Below are positions 47,618 to 58,354 of a stretch of 64,000 nucleotides of DNA, piece by piece (positions within the stretch are counted from its first letter, which is position 1; every line of letters starts with the position of its first letter). The notes below the pieces were generated by a model. That model saw only the letters and a program-made list of their open reading frames with translations. It made no database searches and was not told the DNA's origin. Location: positions 806,001 through 870,000 of the forward strand of contig BCJC01000003.1 of the NCBI GenBank assembly GCA_001600175.1. The letters are read 5' to 3'. The stretch comes from Erythrobasidium yunnanense. Lineage: Eukaryota; Basidiomycota; Cystobasidiomycetes; Erythrobasidiales; Erythrobasidiaceae. A program made the position numbers and the translations under genes.

Positions 47618-49365
47618 ATGAGCGACCTGCGCTCTGCCTACCTCTTGGTCTGTCTGGCTAGAGCTTCGCCGGTATGTATGTTTGGCCGAACGATATGCTG
47701 GACGAGCTGGCTGAGTCGAAGTTGTTGGATCTTCCTTGGTCGCAACAGCCTCTGCTGGACTTTGTGATACTACCATGGTGCATCAAGATGATCAGAAGGC
47801 CAAGAAGATGCAAGCTGACCCGACTTTGCTCTGGCCTTGCAGGATCGCGCCTTTTCTCATCGACCTGTCCATTGCCGACTCGGTCCATGTTGGGATGTAT
47901 ACAGGCTGGCTACAGAGTGTCTTCTCGTTCTGCGTCGTCCTTGGAGTGTTTCCTGCAACTTGGTCGAGTGACCGATTTGGACGCAAGCCTACAATTCTCT
48001 TTGGACTGGTCGCTGCATCTGTCTGGAGCATGTGCTTCCCCTTCCGTACTTCCTTTCCTACTCTACTTCTCATGCGTGGCCTCCTGGGGTTCTGTGCGGC
48101 TTTCGTACCGCCAGCTCTGAAGACTCACCTTGTCGAGATATCGGATGAGAAGACAAGACCTGTTTTCTTTGCTATAAGCTCCTTCGGCTTCTCCTTGGGT
48201 CTAGTCACAGCGTGCGTAGAATCGATAGCGGTGTCGGCGACAACATCTGATTTGAGGTTATAGGCCAGCTCTTGGCGGAATCTTCGTCAAGCCTGCTGCA
48301 AGTTTCACCTGGTTTCAAGGTGGTCTCTTTGATGCATACCCTTATGCTCTACCATGCGTAGTGGTGTGTCATCTGCCTCGCCTGTTAGCCTACTTCCACT
48401 TATTGAGATCATAGGCTACGATGATTCCTCTAAGTACGGCTGTCATCGGGTTCTTCCTCATGAAGGAGACACGTCCACCTACAATGAGCAGTCAGATCAC
48501 CAAAAGAGCGTCCTTGCAGAGCCTTATGTCGAAGCCAGCCATAGGATCGATAAGCTTTCTCAATAGGCGCTCTGTCTATATCCTGAGCATCTGGTTCGCA
48601 TCTGTGGTACGTCGTCTCGCTATCATATACCCAGTAAAGCTGATGTATCATTTACAGCTGCTCAGCAATGCCTATGCTCAGATCGAGGTCGTCCTGTATT
48701 ACACCTCTCGCGATCTAGGAGGAATGGGTCTTTCAACGCGCGAGACGAGCGCCTTTCTCGTACTGAGACCGCTCTTCTCCTCAATCTGGCTCTTCGTCTT
48801 CTACCCTCGCTTCGCACGAGCTTTCGGCCCCGAGAAAGCTCTGCTCTGCTCTCTACTCTGGCCTGTTCTGCTGGCGCTGTACTTCTTGCTGCAAGTACTG
48901 GCCCAAGCTGGCGCGAGTAGAGCTGTGCTATTCACTGGACTCATACTGGCATTCTGCATGTCGGCTCTCATCACGCCTATGTACCTCGCATGCGAGCAGA
49001 TCATCGCAAAGCGGTCTACGCCAGAAAATCTAGCCAAGACCTGTGCTGCCGACGAGATCCTGGCTAATGTGGTAGGTCGAAGCTGCATACCAGATCAATG
49101 ACTTTTGCTGATCTAGTTCGTGCAGGGCGGCGGACTTGGCGCAGCTATAGGACCTTCTTTACTGGCTCTCACGCTCGACAAGGGATATTTAGCCAGCAAA
49201 AGTGTCTGGCTAGTACTAGGGATATGGGCAACAGGGGTTGCATTCGCTTGTACGCGTGTCACAGCGGATGCGACGCCTGTAGACACGCTTGAAGGGGAGC
49301 AGCTTTTACGTGAGAATAGCTTAGAGGAAGCCAGCGAGCTTACACGGACTACGTCGCGTGCTTAA
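47618..49365 (+). CDS. Major facilitator superfamily transporter
   Basis: An MFS-1 transporter of the type grouped with ZIF/tetracycline-like fungal carriers. Recognisable pieces are SAYLLVCLARASP (helix 1), APFLIDLSIADSVHVGMYTG, WLQSVFSFCVVLGVFPATWS, the motif A loop SDRFGRKPTILFGL, FPTLLLMRGLLGFCAAFVPP, HLVEISDEKTRPVFFAISSF, LGGIFVKPAASFTWFQ and AYPYALPC. The C-terminal half has LGGMGLSTRETSAFLVLRPL, FSSIWLFVFYPRFARAFGPE and LILAFCMSALITPMYLACEQ, then after an intron GGGLGAAIGPSLLALTLDKG. It ends TSRA at 49365. The first two exon junctions are not settled, so the start at 47618 (MSDLRSAY) is provisional. Substrate unknown. Confidence 0.78.
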
Positions 49366-49526
49366 TACTCATAGATAGCACTTCGTAGTCAGATGGAAAT
49401 GTTGTTGTAGTTCTAAAAGTTGCGCGTATAGCGTGCCTACCCTTCCTCGAGCCTACCTCAACTTATTTGTCTTGGATCTGCCTCAATTTCGTCCTTCCAT
49501 TCAACGATACGAAGCCATCAGCCAAC

Positions 49527-50268
49527 ATGGTCGGCACTATCGAAGCCAGCTCTAGCCTGAGCCCCAACGCTGCCCTCAAGCCTGGCGAGGCCGCCCCTTC
49601 ATCGAGCAGGTCTGCGCAGAGCAGGCGAGCCAGCAACCAGAGGTGGGCTGACATTGAAGAAAGGAGCGAAAGTAGTGTCAACATGCTGAAATGCTTAATG
49701 ATTTGTCCGCGCCTACAGCAAGGATCTGTCTGAAATGGACCTCCCTGACCCGTCTCGCCTAGAGGAACCAGCTCGCCCCAAAACACTCAATCCAAATCTC
49801 CTCAGCGCCTCTGATCTCGACAGCACACCTTTTGTCAAGTCTATTCCCAGTTCGCCTTACCTAGGACCCGCCTCGAGTCCAGGGACAAACTCGGTACCGC
49901 GCTTTGGCGACACGACCCAGTCGGATGACCTGGCGGATCAGTTCGATAAGCTAGATTTGCCAGAACCGGAGTACCTGCAGGAGGGAAACGCTAGAGACGA
50001 GGCGCAGAAAGAACGAGATGCTCAAGAACTCGCAGAGGTGATGGACAAACTGGACCTCCCGGACCCAGAGTATGTGACGCGCGCTAGCATGAAGGCAGCC
50101 GGTGCAAAGACGCCTGAAGCGAAGTGAGTGACGAATGAAGACGCGCGCTTGTCACCAGCACGACTAAGTTTCTCCTTCGACATCAGGCCGCGCGAAGAAG
50201 GGTCTGCTCAGCTTGTCAGAAGTCTGAGTCAGAAGCTCAAGCATTTGCAACAGAAGCAGCAGGCTTAG
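49527..50268 (+). CDS. Uncharacterised protein with repeated LDLP motifs
   Basis: Three exons encode about 190 residues. Exon 1 has SQSRR-like basic/Ser-rich sequence ending QRWADIEER. Exon 2 has a short motif three times: EMDLPDPSRL, DKLDLPEPEYL and DKLDLPDPEYV, the last two preceded by acidic DDLADQF and LAEVM. Exon 3 is a short helix, GSAQLVRSLSQKLKHLQQK. The protein looks disordered with two or three docking-like peptides. No family recognised. Start ATG 49527 is in good context after CCAAC. Confidence 0.6.
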
Positions 50269-50532
50269 GGTAAACCTTCGAACGCTGTAATCTCCCCCAA
50301 CGTCGGCAGGCAGCAGCCATTACCTCGAGCGCGTTTAGAGACGGAACGATCGAGACTTCTGCAATTAGAGGATTGGGCTTCATGTTAGTGATCTGCACGT
50401 CTTGCTTTCCTCTGTACCATCAAATTAGACTACATTAGGGTTGGAAAATGAATCTCGTTCTATGCTACACTGCAATGCATTTACTCTTTCTATCTTCCGT
50501 CTCTCTACTCGGGATCCTACACTAATTTCAAC

Positions 50533-51826
50533 CTAGTAATGATGCACGAAACCGCTAGCAGCCGGGCCAGATTTCTTCCCCAGGCCAGGGAGCTGGAAGA
50601 GCTCGAATATCTTTTCAGCAGGCGTCGCGAAGCCTACACTTCGTTTATCGCCGTATGCTAGCCTGGAACCACGTATGAGACCAGTCACTGCTCCTGCTGC
50701 TGAGACTAGCGGTCCGCCTGAAGAGCCGGACACGGGCAGGACGTCTATCGAAAGGCTGTTGAGCTCGTCGTAGGTACCGGGCTGGAGTCGCTCGTCAGTA
50801 TAATTGACAGTGGTGAAGCTGAGATGTAGCTTACCTCCACGTCGTTGCCTCGCGGATCCTTGTATCCTACAACTTTGCATTTCTTCCATTCGTCGTTTCC
50901 AGCTAGGAAGATAGACTGTTCTGTTCCCACTGGTGCAGGGTACAGACCTATAGGCACAGAGCGCAATGATGGCACCTCTGTAGATGAAGCCATGTTGCAT
51001 GGTCTACTGGAAAGAGGGTAGATCGCGATATCATGGAGAGGTAGGGAGGTGCTGATGGATGCGATCGGGTATATGTGACCATTTCTCGTAATGATAAAGG
51101 TGGACGAGCTAGATGGGTTGCGTGAACGGCAATAATGGGCAGCCTGGCAGAATCACGTCTCAGCCCCATGCATTGCAATTGGGCCCTCAATCGACCTACA
51201 GACTCTAACGTATGGCTACATGAGACAGCGAAATGTGTTCCATCTGTCGTTCTGATCATGAAGCCCAACGACCAATTCAAGATAGGCTCTTCAGCCGACG
51301 CGACGTGCGCGACGAGGATCAGTCCATCATCTTCTATATCTTGTACTTTCCTTCCATCCCATCGACTCTGAGCAAGATTACAGCTGTCCAACCAGCTCGA
51401 CACGCTCGTCTCGCATTTGATGCGCCTTTCGGGTCCTGGTGTGTCTTCGTACGGCAGTTCTTGATCAAGCACCTTGCTCGCGTTCTTTGCGAGCTGGTCA
51501 TACAGATCAGGTATAGATGCATATGCTATACTGTTGCCTTGCTGCTGTTGGATGATGGAGAGGTGGAATTCGGCAAGTAAGGCGTCGACGCTGTTATCGA
51601 TCTTGGATGGCTGCTCAGGATGCTGAGCTTGAGACGTAGGAGAACGAGGAGGTCGCTGTATATTCTGCATCATGAAAGAGCGAGACATCCCAGCTGCTTC
51701 TGAGGCATAGCTCCTCCGGCTATTCGATGGTCCAGCAGGGTAAGAAGGCGCATTCTGGCAGCATAGGGACATAGATCTTGTGCAATGTATCTTCTGTATG
51801 CATCTACATGCGCGTCTTGCTATCAT
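50533..51826 (-). CDS. Trypsin-like serine protease with a probable mitochondrial leader
   Basis: Start MIARRACRCIQKIHCTRSMS at 51826 is basic and lacks acidic residues, fitting a mitochondrial presequence; the longer frame beginning at 51934 is rejected because it would overlap the divergent TIM22 start. The chymotrypsin-fold triad can be read: His in FAVSCSHTLESV, Asp in SLPLHDIAIYPL and Ser in VLPVSGSSGGPLVSAAGAV. It ends FELFQLPGLGKKS and GFVHHY at 50533. Splicing removes short introns before SRNGHIYPIAS and inside the VEVQPG region. No PDZ domain is seen, unlike HtrA proteins. Related to trypsin-like peptidase-domain proteins found across fungi; target unknown. Confidence 0.75.
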
Positions 51827-51922
51827 CGCTTGGAGTCCTTCAGGTTGAACAGACGAAAGCCGTGACTTTCTTGATCTAAATCCAATTCCTCGGTATCCTT
51901 TGAAGCAGCACGCTAGAATACA

Positions 51923-52614
51923 ATGCAAGCGCATCCACTCATTGCGCCCGTCATCGCGCCAGGATGCTGGCCAGGCGCAACTGTCGACGAGAAAAAAGCA
52001 GAGCTCTACAAGCTCAAGCAGCAGCGCTGGGTGACGGCTGGCATGGAAAGCTGTGTCGCAAAAGGCGTACTGTCAGGCGTAGTCGGTGCGCGAAACCTTC
52101 CTATATTTCCTGCACATATGCGACCATTCCCTAATCTCGTATGAAAATGCATTGCTTGCAGGCTTTGGATTTGGTATACTCCTCTCGCTCTTCTCGTTCG
52201 GAATGGCATATGATACTCCCTTTGGACGGACACTGGACGGCAAAGAAGTCTCGTACAAAAAAGCTATGAAAGACGGATGGCAGAGTGCGGTAAGGCAGGG
52301 CAAAGGGTTCGGAGCTGTAGGAGGCGCGTATGCAGTCTGTGAATGCTTAGTGGAGAGTGTGAGCTTGACTCCATCTGCTTGAAACTGGTCTAGCGAGCTG
52401 AATTACGACCTTGATTCTGCAGTATCGCGGCAAGAAGGACATCGAGTCCGCCATGGCTGGAGGCTTCCTAGCGGGTGGTCTGCTTGCGCGGAAGAATGGA
52501 ATTCGCTCAATACTGTGGGCAGGCGCGTCCTTCTCTGCGTTCTCATGGGCGATAGAACGCTTTTATCTGCAGCGGCCGCCGGCAGATGATGATTCGGGCT
52601 TCTTTGTGTGTTGA
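51923..52614 (+). CDS. TIM22: Mitochondrial import inner membrane translocase subunit TIM22
   Basis: Tim22 forms the channel of the carrier translocase that inserts multi-spanning proteins in the inner mitochondrial membrane. Exon 1 is MQAHPLIAPVIAPGCWPGAT ... AGMESCVAKGVLSGVV. Splicing gives GFGFGILLSLFSFGMAYDTP, GWQSAVRQGKGFGAVGGAYA, VCECLVES and, after a second intron, YRGKKDIESAMAGGFLAGGL and LLARKNGIRSILWAGASFSA, ending GFFVC. Two Cys (ESC and CEC) fit the conserved pair of Tim22. The Tim17/Tim22/Tim23 G-rich helices and R-G-K-D block are clear. It shares a 96-base divergent promoter with the serine protease. Confidence 0.9.
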
Positions 52615-52854
52615 GAGGAGGTGGAGGATGTGTAGTATCAGTATATGTCGCATCTAGAGGATCGGAGCAGTGTTTTGTTGTCAACATTAGGGGACGTCAA
52701 GCCAAACCCTTCTCAGAATGCATTGGGGAGCTCAGGGTGAGATTGCGAGATTGCTACATGAAGACAACATTACGAGCATCTTTGAAATATGCACGTCAGC
52801 TCGAAGAATGCCCGCAACGATTCACGCTGCTCACCTAGGTTCCGAAACATACAA

Positions 52855-53220
52855 TCAAACGGACACGCCCATCCAGCAGAATGTTGCGACCGTCCCTAGG
52901 CCTAAGAGTGCGCTTGCAATGAGAGCTACACCCAATTCTGGCAGCGGCACCGTCTTCTTGGGCAGCCTGTAAGTCACGGTGTTTAGCTTTGAATACACAG
53001 ACCAGGTCTTGAAGCGGGGAAATGCGCACGTTGAGAAGACAAAACTTAGTAAGAGGCCTACACCGACTAGTGATACGGCTATGTAGGAAGCGAGAGAGTC
53101 AGGGAGGAGGGGAGTGTAGGGTTTCATCGAGGCATAAGCAGAGGCCTGAGAAGCGCATTAGCATCAGTGACCAGACTATCTCGATGTCATGTAGCTTGCC
53201 TGGGCCATGTAGTCCGACAT
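52855..53220 (-). CDS. OST5: Oligosaccharyltransferase subunit Ost5/TMEM258-like
   Basis: Ost5 is a two-helix subunit of the ER oligosaccharyltransferase that transfers N-glycans. The second exon has YTPLLPDSLASYIAVSLVGV, helix 1 LLLSFVFSTCAF, and helix 2 LPELGVALIASALLGLGTVA, ending FCWMGVSV, which matches the fungal Ost5 pattern. A first exon MSDYMAQ at 53220 joins ASAYASMKPYTP through an intron with donor CAG|GCAAGC and acceptor TTCTCAG|GCC, a GC-AG intron of about 53 bases with a TGCTAAT-like branch site. The Met at 53127 is an alternative start that avoids the GC-AG intron. The gene is divergent from the next one over about 75 bases. Confidence 0.75.
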
Positions 53221-53295
53221 GCTTGTAGCGAGATCAAGGTGTCCGAGCTGAAACAAGGGTTGATGTCTCTTTCCTTCGCTCAAACCATTTCTTCA

Positions 53296-53898
53296 ATGTC
53301 GTTTGAGACCAACACAGACTATGTATCACTCAACGTAGCAGAAGCGAGCCGCAAAGACAAGAAGCGCTTCTCTGTATCGCGAAAGGAGCGAATAAAGACG
53401 AGCTCACAGCGCTCGGACGACAAGAGGAAGCAGACAAACCAGCGCGTAGAGCTGCGCAAACGAGCTAGAGAAGAGTACAGAACACTCGCGAAACTCGCAG
53501 AGATACAGCAGGACCGCTCAGCTAGAAAGGGCAAAGCACCTCAAACTTCAGAGCAGGATTCCAGCGCAGATTCAAGCACTGCCGTTACTGAAAGCAAGAG
53601 GCAGAGGAAGAAGAGAAAGAGCAAGATCGACGTTGATCTCCTGCCTGACTTGCTGAAACAGGCTCGTGAGAACCCAGACTTCCAAGCTCCTTCCATGTCA
53701 CTAGAGGAAATGCAGGAAGTCCTTGTGACCGGATCAGAGAAACGCGCTGCCAAGCGTAACCTGAAGGAAGACGAGAAAGAGGTCAAGCTTCTAAAGAAGA
53801 AGGAGAAGAAGAAGCGCGCCAAGAGGAACAAACGAGAAGACCAGCAGGGAGAGGGAGACGGTCCTTCTTTCTTCATCGATACAGAGGGTGCTAGATGA
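53296..53898 (+). CDS. Lysine-rich, probably nucleolar protein
   Basis: Intronless, about 200 residues, starting MSFETNTDYVSLNVAE. Half of the sequence is charged, with long helical stretches: RKDKKRFSVSRKERIKTSS, VELRKRAREEYRTLAKLAEI, ESKRQRKKRKSKIDVDLLPD, LLKQARENPDFQAP, and a C-terminal KEVKLLKKKEKKKRAKRNKR. Several basic nuclear/nucleolar localisation signals are evident. The IDVDLLPDLL motif after a basic block recalls U3-snoRNP proteins such as Utp16/Bud21, but I cannot confirm this. An upstream in-frame Met exists at 53263. Confidence 0.6.
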   Translation: MSFETNTDYVSLNVAEASRKDKKRFSVSRKERIKTSSQRSDDKRKQTNQRVELRKRAREEYRTLAKLAEIQQDRSARKGKAPQTSEQDSSADSSTAVTESKRQRKKRKSKIDVDLLPDLLKQARENPDFQAPSMSLEEMQEVLVTGSEKRAAKRNLKEDEKEVKLLKKKEKKKRAKRNKREDQQGEGDGPSFFIDTEGAR

Positions 53899-54502
53899 GG
53901 CCCACTCCCTCTCTCTGCACGCTTCCTTCGGGTCCGGACTAGCAATATACGCATCTCTCTGCGCGATCAGCGTCTCCTTCCTATGCATCGCACTGCTACG
54001 ATGCAAATGTGACGCTGTCTGAAGTATCCCATCAACGACCTTAAACGGTGCAAGCCGGAACACACCGCTCGTCTGTCCAATATTGACTGCGTATACAGCT
54101 CTCCCTCCCATCTCTCGCTGGTCGAGATGCGCCCGAATACACTGCTCCTCATCTTTCCTCTGTTCGTATTACACAACGCTACAGGATCTGGCTCCCCTGC
54201 TCGGTTGGCCGACCCTCTCTCTCCGCCAATCACCACGATGAACATATACTTCGCACAGGGTGCGCCAGAGAACGCGGGAGCGGTCAAGGTATGCAGAGTG
54301 ACACTAGCAGCTCAGCTCAGTACAGAATCGAATATCAGAGTACGGCTTCAGTGTCAGCGTAGGTCTAGGCCATCCTCGTCGATGACAATCAGGACTGGGC
54401 AGAAACTGGCTGGAATTGCTATGCTACATCGTTGGAGATAGTCCATTTATAGGATTTACGCTGGGTAAAAACGCTACTTGCGGTCCAAAGGCAAGTCCTT
54501 GT
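53899..54502. other. Unresolved region, open on both strands
   Basis: Frames of 100 codons or more overlap here on both strands. On the minus strand a plausible intron (GTACTCTG ... GAGCTGCTAG) joins a polar exon to VTLHTLTAPAFSGAPCAKY and YMFIVVIGGERGSANRAGEP. On the plus strand MRPNTLLLIFPLFVLHNATG looks like a signal peptide. I recognise neither product and cannot choose. One short gene is likely. Confidence 0.35.
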
Positions 54503-54908
54503 TCATTCCTCCTTCCATACGTCCAAAGTCTGTCCGAGCGCCCTGCACAACCACATATCAGCTTTGTCCCATCCGTGAGCTCGTGAGCGACTGACTATCG
54601 GGTTCTGAGGTTGCGCATTGCTTCCGTGGAAGTCGTGAGGTTGAGGACCTGGTCCAGTGTTGTCGAAGCGCGGTCCACCTCCAAATGACTCGATAGCTAC
54701 GCCTGCTAGAGCTTCTGGTTCTTTGATAGATTGAGTATTGGCTTCGTGCTGCAAGGCTGCCTGGATCTCGCTGTCGTCGGCGCGTTCGTTGTCCTCGTCA
54801 GACCTGGTGTCAAAGCGTCAGGATGGAAACGCATTCGCATCCAAGCTCGCTCTGCTCTTACTTGCTGTGCGAATGCAGCTTGCTCTTGATCTGTTCAGCT
54901 ATGCCCAT
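54503..54908 (-). CDS. Small uncharacterised acidic protein
   Basis: Exon 1 is MGIAEQIKSKLHSHS (ATG at 54908). An intron with GTAAGA donor and CACCAG acceptor joins it to SDEDNERADDSEIQAALQHE. The rest contains FGGGPRFDNTGPGPQPHDFH, then HGWDKADMWLCRALGQTLDV and WKEE. About 115 residues, mostly disordered, with a conserved-looking Trp-rich C-terminus. No family recognised. The splice join is clean and the frame stays open across it, which is the main support. Confidence 0.55.
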
Positions 54909-55177
54909 GGTTGCTGTATCGCTGTAAGATCAAGAAGTCGGCCAAATCCGTTCGCTCGAGTTGCATCAGAGACCCAGACTTTAGCATTAGCAGTATATGT
55001 ATATCTAGACGAGCATACTTGCGCAGCTATAGCGCTCTTCAAAGCGGTCCTCTGCGATGCTCCTAATCCGTGCACGTGATCTGGGATAGGGGCCAAAGTG
55101 AGAGCAGGATTTGCAGCAAATCTTTGTTAAAGATACAGGTTGACTCTGCTTCAATCACTCCTTAACCACTATAAAGC

Positions 55178-57203
55178 ATGTCGCAAGACGATGAAACTCA
55201 GACAGCTGCTGCCGCGAAAGCTGCAAAGCGCGAGAAGAAGCGGCTCAAGAAACTGGCAGCAGAGCAATCTGGCGCAGCAGAAGCATCAGCATCGACATCG
55301 ACATCTGTAGCAGCATCGCCTTCTGCCAATGACAATGGCAATGCTGAAGATGCTGAAGCCGAGCGAAAGCGCCTGAAGAAAGAGAAGAAACTCAAGAAGC
55401 GCAAGCTTGAAGAAAGCACAGAAGGCCAGGAAGTTGACGAAAGTGTTACTTCCGAAGCAAAGAAGGACAAGAAGCAGAAGAAGTCAAAGAAGAATAATAA
55501 CGATGAGCCAGCAGCAGCATCTACGAATGATGCTGAGCCTTCCCCTACTGAGAACGGCGAAGAGAAGCCAGAGAAGAAGAAGCGCAAGAAGAATGTAAAA
55601 GGAGCATTCGGGAATGCTCAGAAGGAACAGGCAGTGTCCACCAGCAACGGACATGCCAGCACTTCATCATCTTCCGCCAACAATGCTTCAGCACCATCAC
55701 CGAAAGAAGTGGCAGCTTTCATTAAGGAGTCCGAATTGACTTATGAACCAGAAGGATCAGCTGCAAACTTCCCTCCTTTCCTCTCGTTCGACGCTCTTCC
55801 AGTCGCAGATGGCATCAAAGCTGGATTGAGCGGCTTTGCAAAACCTACGATTGTCCAGAGTGCATCTTGGGGAATACAGCTTGGTGCTGCCAACAAGGAC
55901 CGTCCTAGGGATTGCGTAGCGATAGCCGCGACTGGGTAGGCACGCTGTACGATCGAGAACAAGCGTGTACTGACAAGCTTCTGCTTGTAGATCCGGTAAA
56001 ACACTCGCTTTTGGCGTACCCATCCTACATCACATCCTCAATCTTCCTACAACTCTGAAGGGCACCGTCAATGCCCTTGTCGTGGCTCCCACGCGAGAGC
56101 TGGCCATGCAGACACAAACGAATCTTGGCCATATCAGCGAGACGCTCGGTCTAGGCATTGTATGCCTATACGGTGGTGCATCGAAGCAAGAGCAAGTCCG
56201 CTTATTACAGAAGAAACCTCGCATCGTAGTAGGCACACCTGGGCGATTACTCGATCTCGCTTCCGAGGGCAGCTTGGATCTAAGCAATGTACAATGGCTC
56301 GTGCTAGACGAAGCGGACAGAATGCTCGATAAGGGTTTCGAGAATGATATTCGCAATATTATTGGACAGTGCAAGCCTTCAGCCGCTGGAGCAGAGGGAC
56401 GTATCACTTCCATGTTTTCGGCGACTTGGCCAGTCTCGGTCAGACGTCTGGCGAATGACTTCATGGTGGATCCTATACGCATCATCGTAGGTTCCGATGA
56501 GCTGAGCGCAAACACGAGCGTCAAGCAAAGTGTCATTGTTCTCCAAGATGGAAGACAGAAAGATGGCAGACTGCTAGATGTCATGAGAGCAGAAGGCTAC
56601 CCTTCTCCACGGTATGGAAAACAGCCTAAGAGCGGCACAGGCGCACAGAGAGAAAAAGTCCTTGTATTCGCTTTGTACAAGAAAGAAGCGGCGCGCGTAG
56701 CTACGTGGCTAGAAAGACAAGGGTATGAAGTGGGATGTATACAAGGAGACCTGTCGCAGGATAAAAGAACGAAAGCCCTGGAGGACTTCCGACAAGGTAT
56801 CACGGGCGTACTGGTCGCTACGGATGTAGCTGCTCGTGGGCTCGATATCCCGAAAGTCGAGCTGGTCGGTGCGTACAACATCTCTCTCGCACATCTCGAT
56901 ATCTACTAACATTTAAACGTCTCAGTCAACTACACCTTCCCACTTCTCGTAGAAGACTATGTCCATCGCATTGGCCGAACAGGTCGTGCAGGCCGTGAAG
57001 GCCGCAGTGTGACCTTCTTCACAGATGCTGAGAAGCATCTTGCGGGAGAGCTGCAGCGAGTCCTTCGTGATGCAGGTCAAGAAGTGCCAGATGACCTAGC
57101 TGCGTTCGGAGGTACGATCAAGAAGAAGGCGCATGCGGCTTATGGAGACCATTATAGAGAGATAGACCCGAATATCAAGGCGAAGAAGATCACGTTCGAT
57201 TGA
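55178..57203 (+). CDS. DBP3: ATP-dependent RNA helicase Dbp3 (DEAD-box)
   Basis: Dbp3 acts in pre-rRNA processing in the nucleolus. The first 165 residues are Lys/Glu-rich with KKLKKRK-type blocks. The helicase core follows, with motifs in order: PTIVQSASWG (Q motif), ATGSGKTLAFGVP (I, restored by an intron after ATG), APTRELAMQ (Ia), TPGRLLDLA (Ib), VLDEADRMLDKGF (II), MFSATWP (III), KVLVFALYKKEAARVATWLE (IV), GVLVATDVAARGLDIP (V) and, after a second intron, VHRIGRTGRAGREG (VI). The tail FGGTIKKKAHAAYGDHYRE is the Dbp3 C-terminal signature. Only two introns, few for this region. Confidence 0.95.
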
Positions 57204-57579
57204 GTTTGTTGTATGCAAGTATCCTGGTCGGCTGGAAATGGATAGAAGGCTGTTCAGCAGGGTCAAAGCTGCAATAGCGTAACTGTGCGCGCTTATCTTG
57301 CTAGAAGGAGCCTTCGAGCTCAGCTCCTTACCCGTGTGCTCATCCAAGCCCGGTCAGCTGAACTGAGTCCCCTTCGTCGTTGCTTCTGCCCGTACTTAGC
57401 ATCTGCCGTTTAGCTGTACTCCTACTGCTGTTCGTCGGTCTTCGCAAGTCCGTGCAGTGCCTCGTAGCGGTTTGCGAACGCTGACAATGCTCAGGTGCCT
57501 GACAATCTGCTTGGCTTCGTTCCATTCCGTGTTCTTCGGGTGGTTGAGCAGATAGCTTGTGGGCTATCCAGTCGGGGTG

Positions 57580-58187
57580 CTAATCATTTGCCCCGCCCCT
57601 ATCGATATATTCGACTGTCACATAGCTTAGATCGTAAATATTCTCTCGGCGTGCGGTAGATCCTCGCTCGTTGACGACGTCCCGGTCAGCTCTGAGTCGA
57701 GCCCGATCGTTCTTCGCTGGCACTTGCCAAGAAGTCCTGCCGTCGACATCCAGAGATGCCAAAGATGCTTCGAGGCTGTAGGATACGAGACGCCTCTCGA
57801 GGTCTGGCGTCAAGACCGCTTTGCTCTGAGAAGTTTGAGCGTATAAGACTCCATTGATAAAATGGACCACACAGGCTCGTCTTCTTGTCTCTTTCCTTAG
57901 CACTGCGGAGTTGGCCGACAAGGAACTTGTCTGATCGTCCCGCGGAGGATATGATAGCGGTCGTCCGCTCAGGGCATCGGTCAATTGATCTAGGTAGAAC
58001 ATGCGTAGTAGGTATGCGTAGGTGCTTTGGAAATTGAGGTGGGCATGTCTATACAGGCGTATCGCCCAGGATCGAGACTGCCCAGGGCTAGCAGGCTAGG
58101 CGTCTTGTCTCGACTCGCGCGTCACCTCAGAACAGAAAGCGTAAAGCGCAGAATCTGCGTACTTACGCCACTGCAGACGGGTGCCAT
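57580..58187 (-). CDS. Small uncharacterised protein
   Basis: Two exons. MAPVCSG (ATG at 58187) is joined across an 83-base intron (GTAAGTACG ... GGGCAG) to SRSWAIRLYRHAHLNFQSTY, then MFYLDQLTDALSGRPLSYPP, RACVVHFINGVLYAQTSQ, RRLVSYSLEASLASLDVDG and ENIYDLSYVTVEYIDRG. About 175 residues of mixed alpha/beta type, no signal peptide. No family recognised. An in-frame stop upstream of the ATG supports the start. Confidence 0.5.
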
Positions 58188-58354
58188 TTTGGCCAGAGAC
58201 AGGGCAAAAAGGCCCTTCTATGTATTTGCAGGCGCTTTGATACGTGCGTCCTCGCAAACTTGTAAGCTGAAGCTTCTGCATCTTGGGCAGTTCTGCTAGG
58301 GCGAGTGTTCCGAGGTCAAGAGGCTCGATCTTGAGCTTCTGGAGAGCGGCCTGC

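Noticed and set aside
50948-51934. Longer N-terminus of the serine protease from the Met at 51934
   Set aside because: It would overlap the TIM22 start on the other strand; the Met at 51826 begins a good mitochondrial leader.
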